Below, piece after piece: positions 31,231 to 34,354 of a stretch of DNA of 34,354 bases; position 1 is the stretch's first letter, and each line of letters starts with the position of its first letter. Source of the DNA: Phycisphaerae bacterium (GTDB lineage Bacteria > Planctomycetota > Phycisphaerae > Sedimentisphaerales > SG8-4); assembly GCA_030603035.1 (NCBI GenBank), contig JAUVYQ010000008.1, forward strand, positions 1 through 34,354, written 5' to 3'. The notes below the pieces were generated by a model that searched no databases, was not told where the DNA came from, and saw only the letters and a list, made by a program, of their open reading frames with translations. The position numbers and the translations under genes are program-made.

Positions 31231-32216
31231 GCCTGCGTTTGACAAAGCTCCAAAAACGATTGTGCAACGAACTTCAGGAGGGCTTGCCAATTTGCTGGCA
31301 GCCGTTTGACGATCTGGCAAGATATATGGACAGTGATGAAAAGACAGTTTTGGAGCAAATCGAACAGTTGGAGAAACTGGGGGTTATCCGGCGGATTTGT
31401 GTGCTGATAAACTATCGTGCGCTTGGTATGACAAGCACTCTGGCTGCCGCACATATTCCGGAAGAGGACCTGCAGGAGGTTGCCGAGGCAGTTAATTCTC
31501 TGGAGAATGTCTCTCACAATTATCGCAGGCATCACTACTACAACTTATGGTTTACCTTACAGGCGCAGACAGGAAAGCAGATTGAGGTTATGCTGTCAAA
31601 TCTTTCGGGCCGTTTCGGTATTGATTTTCACAACCTGACAGTCAAGCGTGTTTTTAAGCTTGATGTTCGATTTGACGCTGAGAGCGAGGAGTCAGCCGCC
31701 GGCGGATTATTGCAGGATGTTGCGCAGGTCCCGGTGTGCGAAAGGGTGGAGCTGAATGAGAATCAAAAGCGGATTCTGTCGGGATTGCAGGATGAATTGC
31801 GTTTGACCTCGGAGCCGTTCGACTTTTTGTGCAGTGAGGGCCTGGAAAGGCAGGACGTTTTGAGGATTATCAAAGAGATGATTGATAAAGGCGTAATCCG
31901 GCGGATAGCGGCTGTTGTTGACCATCATAAGCTGGGATTTGTCGCGAATGTCCTGTTTGCCGGCGAAGTGCCGCAGGACAAAATCGTCGAGGCCGGCGAA
32001 AAGCTCGCTCGTTTCGGGATGGTGAGCCATTGTTACGAGAGGAAGACCTTTGAAAATTGGCCGTATAATCTGTTCGCGATGATGCACGCGCGGAGTATGG
32101 GGGAAATTCAGCACGTGATAAACCGATATACCGAAGCTGAAAAAATAGATTCGTTCCAGCTTCTGCCGACCGCGGCTGAGCTCAAGAAACAGCCCGTCAA
32201 ACATCGGTTTTATTAG
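31227..32216 (+). CDS. ahbA-ahbB: Siroheme decarboxylase, AhbA-AhbB fusion
   Basis: Both halves are AhbA/B (Lrp-like) siroheme decarboxylases. The N-terminal copy (about 1-160) has a helix-turn-helix-like start (LTKLQKRLCNELQEGLPICW), LEKLGVIRRICVLINYRALG and a heme-substrate half. The C-terminal copy (about 170-325) repeats the pattern with LNENQKRILSGLQDELRLTS, IDKGVIRRIAAVVDHHKLG and FENWPYNLFAMMHA. In most organisms AhbA and AhbB are separate ~150-residue proteins; here one 329-residue chain carries both. It follows ahbD with overlapping codons. It decarboxylates siroheme to 12,18-didecarboxysiroheme. Confidence 0.9.
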   Translation: MSLRLTKLQKRLCNELQEGLPICWQPFDDLARYMDSDEKTVLEQIEQLEKLGVIRRICVLINYRALGMTSTLAAAHIPEEDLQEVAEAVNSLENVSHNYRRHHYYNLWFTLQAQTGKQIEVMLSNLSGRFGIDFHNLTVKRVFKLDVRFDAESEESAAGGLLQDVAQVPVCERVELNENQKRILSGLQDELRLTSEPFDFLCSEGLERQDVLRIIKEMIDKGVIRRIAAVVDHHKLGFVANVLFAGEVPQDKIVEAGEKLARFGMVSHCYERKTFENWPYNLFAMMHARSMGEIQHVINRYTEAEKIDSFQLLPTAAELKKQPVKHRFY

Positions 32217-32612
32217 CATCTCCTCAACTAAGAACTCAAAACTAAGCACTAAAAACTAAATTGCCCTTGACAGCAATTTCACTTTACGCTATTTTATCTA
32301 ACTAAAGACGAACACACCAAGGGGCGCAATACTTCTTTGAATCGTCCGTTTGTCATCCTGAGCTCAGCCTGCCCTGCTTGTCCTCCGAAGCTTCTGCGAA
32401 GGTGGGAGCCTTGTCGAATGGGTCGAAGGGAGATATGAGATATGAATTTGTTTGACCGGAATTATTGGTTTTAGTATTGTGTGATTTGAAAATTGAGTGT
32501 TCTGTTTCAGGATTTGCGGATGAGAAAGAGGAAAAGGGGAACCAAGAGCGGCAGGTTCGTCTTGTACAATGCAAGGTGCTAACTGCAATTGTTGTCACAC
32601 AGGAGCACGAAT
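32217..32612. other. Gene-free gap with repeat words
   Basis: Contains ACTAAAAACTAAATTG and AACTCAAAACTAAG near 32226-32262, the same words as the insert in ahbC. A GCTCAGCCTGCCCTGC and CTTCTGCGAAGGTGGG segment follows at 32362-32405. No gene is seen. The sulfatase ribosome-binding site is at its end. Confidence 0.5.
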
Positions 32613-34073
32613 ATGACCATGATTACACGTCGCGAATTTGTTAAAACCATGGGTCTCAGCGCCGCGGCCCTTACTCTCACCGGCTGCACGAGCGCCACGG
32701 CCAGGCGATCCGCCTCGAAGGCCAGGCCCAACATTGTCTACATCCTGGCCGACGACTTGGGGTATGCCGAAGTCGGCTGCTACGGACAGAAGAAGATCAG
32801 GACCCCCAATATCGACAAACTGGCCACGGAAGGCATGAAGTTTGCCCAGCACTACTCGGGTAACCCTGTGTGTGCGCCCTCGCGGTGCACGCTGATGACC
32901 GGTCTGCACACCGGCCACGCCCAGATTCGGGGCAACAAGCAGGTCGGCGGAAAGAAAGGGTGGAAATTAGGCTCGACGATAGGCGGGCAGTGGCCACTGA
33001 AAGAAGGAACCGTCACGGTAGCGAAGATCCTCAAAGACGCCGGCTATACCACCGGCGCTTTCGGCAAGTGGGGGCTCGGGCGGGCCGGCACCACGGGCGA
33101 TCCCAATAAGCAGGGTTTCGACCGCTTCTACGGCTATATCTGCCAGCGACAGGCCCACACGTTCTATCCCAACCACCTCTGGTCCGACGGCCAGATACAC
33201 TGGATCAAGGAGAACGAGGGCGGCAAAGAGGTAATCTACTCGCACGACCTGATAGCCGAGGAGGCCCTTAACTTCGTCAATGCAAACAAAGACAGGCCCT
33301 TCTTCCTCTACGTGCCCTTCACCATCCCGCACGTCGCGCTCCAGGTGCCCGAAGACTCGCTCGCAGAGTACAAGGACAAATGGCCCGACACGCCATACGA
33401 TGGAAAGAAGGGCTATATCCCGCACGAGTATCCGAGAGCATGTTATGCCGGGATGGTGACGCGAATGGACAAAGACGTCGGGCGAATCCTGTCCCTGCTC
33501 GAAGACCTCGACCTGGCCGACAATACACTCGTTATATTCACGAGCGACAACGGACCGACCTACGCCGGCGGCGCCGATTCGGAATTCTTCGAAAGCGCCG
33601 GGCCGCTCCGCGGCCTAAAAGGCTCGGTCTACGAGGGAGGCATCCGCGTGCCCTTCATCGCACGCTGGCCCGGCAAGATCAAGCCCGGCTCAGAAACCGA
33701 CCACCCCTCGGCCTTCTGGGACTTTTTGCCCACAGCCTGCGAAATCATCGGAGCCAAACCACCGGCCGACATCGATGGGATTTCCTATCTGCCGACGCTA
33801 CTGGGAAAGCCGCGAAAGCAGAAAAGGCACGAGGTTATGTACTGGGAGCTGGGCGGCCGACAGGGCGTCAGAATGGGCGATTGGAAGGCGGTTCGAACCA
33901 GGCTAGGCAATAAGGTCGAGCTGTACAACCTTGCAAATGACATCGGTGAACAAAATGACCTGGCCGACAAGGAGCCCGAAGTACTTGAAAAAATGACCGA
34001 GATGCTCACCACGGCAAGAACAGATTCGGACGTTTTTCCGTTGCCGAAACCAACCAATAGAGATGGCAACTAA
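32613..34073 (+). CDS. Type I sulfatase, Tat-exported lipoprotein
   Basis: A 486-residue sulfatase. It starts with a Tat signal (TRREFVKTMGLSAAALTL) and a lipobox LTGC, so it is an exported lipoprotein. The C-A-P-S-R motif (C87 to R91) is the site where cysteine becomes formylglycine. Metal and catalytic landmarks follow: ILADDLGYAEVGCYG near the start, GKWGLGR, and TSDNGPTY. I use the ATG at 32613, with AGGAG about 7 bases upstream; an earlier in-frame TTG at 32589 would put residues ahead of the Tat motif. The gene looks clearly richer in G+C than the heme genes. The region TCACACAGGA to ATGACCATGATTAC around the start resembles the lacZ start. Probably degrades sulfated polysaccharide; an anSME maturase is not in the window. 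Confidence 0.92.
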   Translation: MTMITRREFVKTMGLSAAALTLTGCTSATARRSASKARPNIVYILADDLGYAEVGCYGQKKIRTPNIDKLATEGMKFAQHYSGNPVCAPSRCTLMTGLHTGHAQIRGNKQVGGKKGWKLGSTIGGQWPLKEGTVTVAKILKDAGYTTGAFGKWGLGRAGTTGDPNKQGFDRFYGYICQRQAHTFYPNHLWSDGQIHWIKENEGGKEVIYSHDLIAEEALNFVNANKDRPFFLYVPFTIPHVALQVPEDSLAEYKDKWPDTPYDGKKGYIPHEYPRACYAGMVTRMDKDVGRILSLLEDLDLADNTLVIFTSDNGPTYAGGADSEFFESAGPLRGLKGSVYEGGIRVPFIARWPGKIKPGSETDHPSAFWDFLPTACEIIGAKPPADIDGISYLPTLLGKPRKQKRHEVMYWELGGRQGVRMGDWKAVRTRLGNKVELYNLANDIGEQNDLADKEPEVLEKMTEMLTTARTDSDVFPLPKPTNRDGN

Positions 34074-34098
34074 CTTTAGGGGGACTGGCAACATTTTG

Positions 34099-34130
34099 TG
34101 ATTGCCGCGGCCTTTTAGGCCTCGCAATGA
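34099..34130 (-). repeat. GAGGCCT-AAAAGGCC-type repeat, related to the MITE interior
   Basis: Its reverse complement TCATTGCGAGGCCT followed by a short variable part and GGCCGCGGCAATC matches the left inner part of the MITE (28856 onward). It is not bordered by the MITE ends here. Confidence 0.65.
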
Positions 34131-34131
34131 C

Positions 34132-34210
34132 CCCGCACTTGCCGTTAAAGAAAGTTTTCCAGCCGCCTGTTATTTACGTGCCTAAGGCACCGTTATTTAT
34201 GTGCTTATAA
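34132..34210 (-). repeat. Dispersed ~80-bp repeat, copy 2 (inverted partner of 11464)
   Basis: In reverse complement it aligns with 11464-11544 almost without gaps. The neighbouring GCCGCGAAAAGGCACAAAA (reverse complement of about 34243-34265) also has a counterpart at 11371-11395, so a larger composite may be shared. Confidence 0.8.
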
Positions 34211-34354
34211 AGCACTTTTTGGCCGTTTTTTTGTCACTTTTGTGCTTTTTGTGCCTTTTCGCGGCTAATTAAACACCTTTTTCGCCAGCTTCCCAAATGG
34301 GGTCCGGCTTCGACGGAACTCGGCGGATAAGGCCGGGCCTTTCGCAGAAGCTTG
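34211..34354. other. Repeat-rich right edge
   Basis: TTTTTTGTCACTTTTGTGC words as in other repeat fields, then TTCGCAGAAGCTTG at the very end. No open frame is visible; nothing can be said of the gene beyond the edge. Confidence 0.4.

Noticed and set aside
32595..32626. Cloning-vector contamination because of the lacZ-like start
   Set aside because: The match is only about 24 bases in two blocks, and the following sequence is an ordinary sulfatase, not vector. Kept only as a curiosity.

Overview
The window looks like a chromosomal segment of an anaerobic Planctomycetota bacterium, probably Phycisphaerae/Sedimentisphaerales-like. This is an inference from five observations: a Tat-exported lipoprotein sulfatase, a dockerin-like C-terminal remnant, the siroheme-dependent (Ahb) heme route, a huge TPR protein beside a Wzc-type kinase, and intergenic regions packed with short degenerate repeats. 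No rRNA or tRNA gene was seen.

Layout. (1) Bases 1-6878: the end of a surface-polysaccharide locus, with a TPR protein cut by the left edge, a Wzc-like co-polymerase/tyrosine kinase and a UDP-sugar epimerase. (2) 6.9-8.0 kb, minus strand: a small gene overlapping a nucleotidyltransferase-fold gene, then a PEGA lipoprotein. (3) 8.2-10.2 kb: pheT in a short form lacking the N-terminal tRNA-binding (EMAP/OB) domain. (4) 10.25-11.55 kb: about 1.3 kb of nothing but repeats. (5) 11.6-14.7 kb, minus strand: a probable defence island. It holds an AvcD-like P-loop kinase/dCMP-dCTP deaminase, a 54-residue small ORF just downstream, a structured segment just upstream, and a two-gene HEPN + winged-helix cassette. 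(6) 15.0-18.4 kb: a dockerin remnant, a free-standing ~198-nt rod-shaped RNA with its own promoter and terminator (6S-like), and an alpha-glucan phosphorylase. (7) 18.4-20.9 kb, minus strand: a PTS EIIA protein and a B12-type radical SAM protein. (8) 21.4-32.2 kb: cimA, then the heme genes cobA-hemD fusion, ahbC, hemB, ahbD and an ahbA-ahbB fusion. These are interrupted by an orphan MntA-like gene whose HepT partner survives as 21 codons, an HNH/AP2 protein, an exported FKBP isomerase and a MITE-like element. (9) 32.6-34.1 kb: a type I sulfatase of visibly higher G+C, then repeats to the edge.

How the genes work together. HemB makes porphobilinogen. CobA-HemD carries out uroporphyrinogen III formation and methylation. 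AhbA-AhbB decarboxylates siroheme, AhbC removes the acetate chains, and AhbD finishes protoheme. HemA, HemL, HemC and the siroheme dehydrogenase/chelatase are not in the window and must lie elsewhere.

The most striking observation is that the same kinds of degenerate repeats that fill the intergenic spaces also sit in frame inside or at the ends of coding sequences. HemB carries two. AhbD carries one of about 28 codons plus a repeat-derived N-terminus that includes its start codon. AhbC carries one. CimA, CobA-HemD and the HNH protein have repeat-derived C-termini. The HepT gene was destroyed at a repeat. This resembles the Rickettsia palindromic elements that spread into genes, but the units here differ. 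The second point of interest is the 11.6-14.7 kb defence island.
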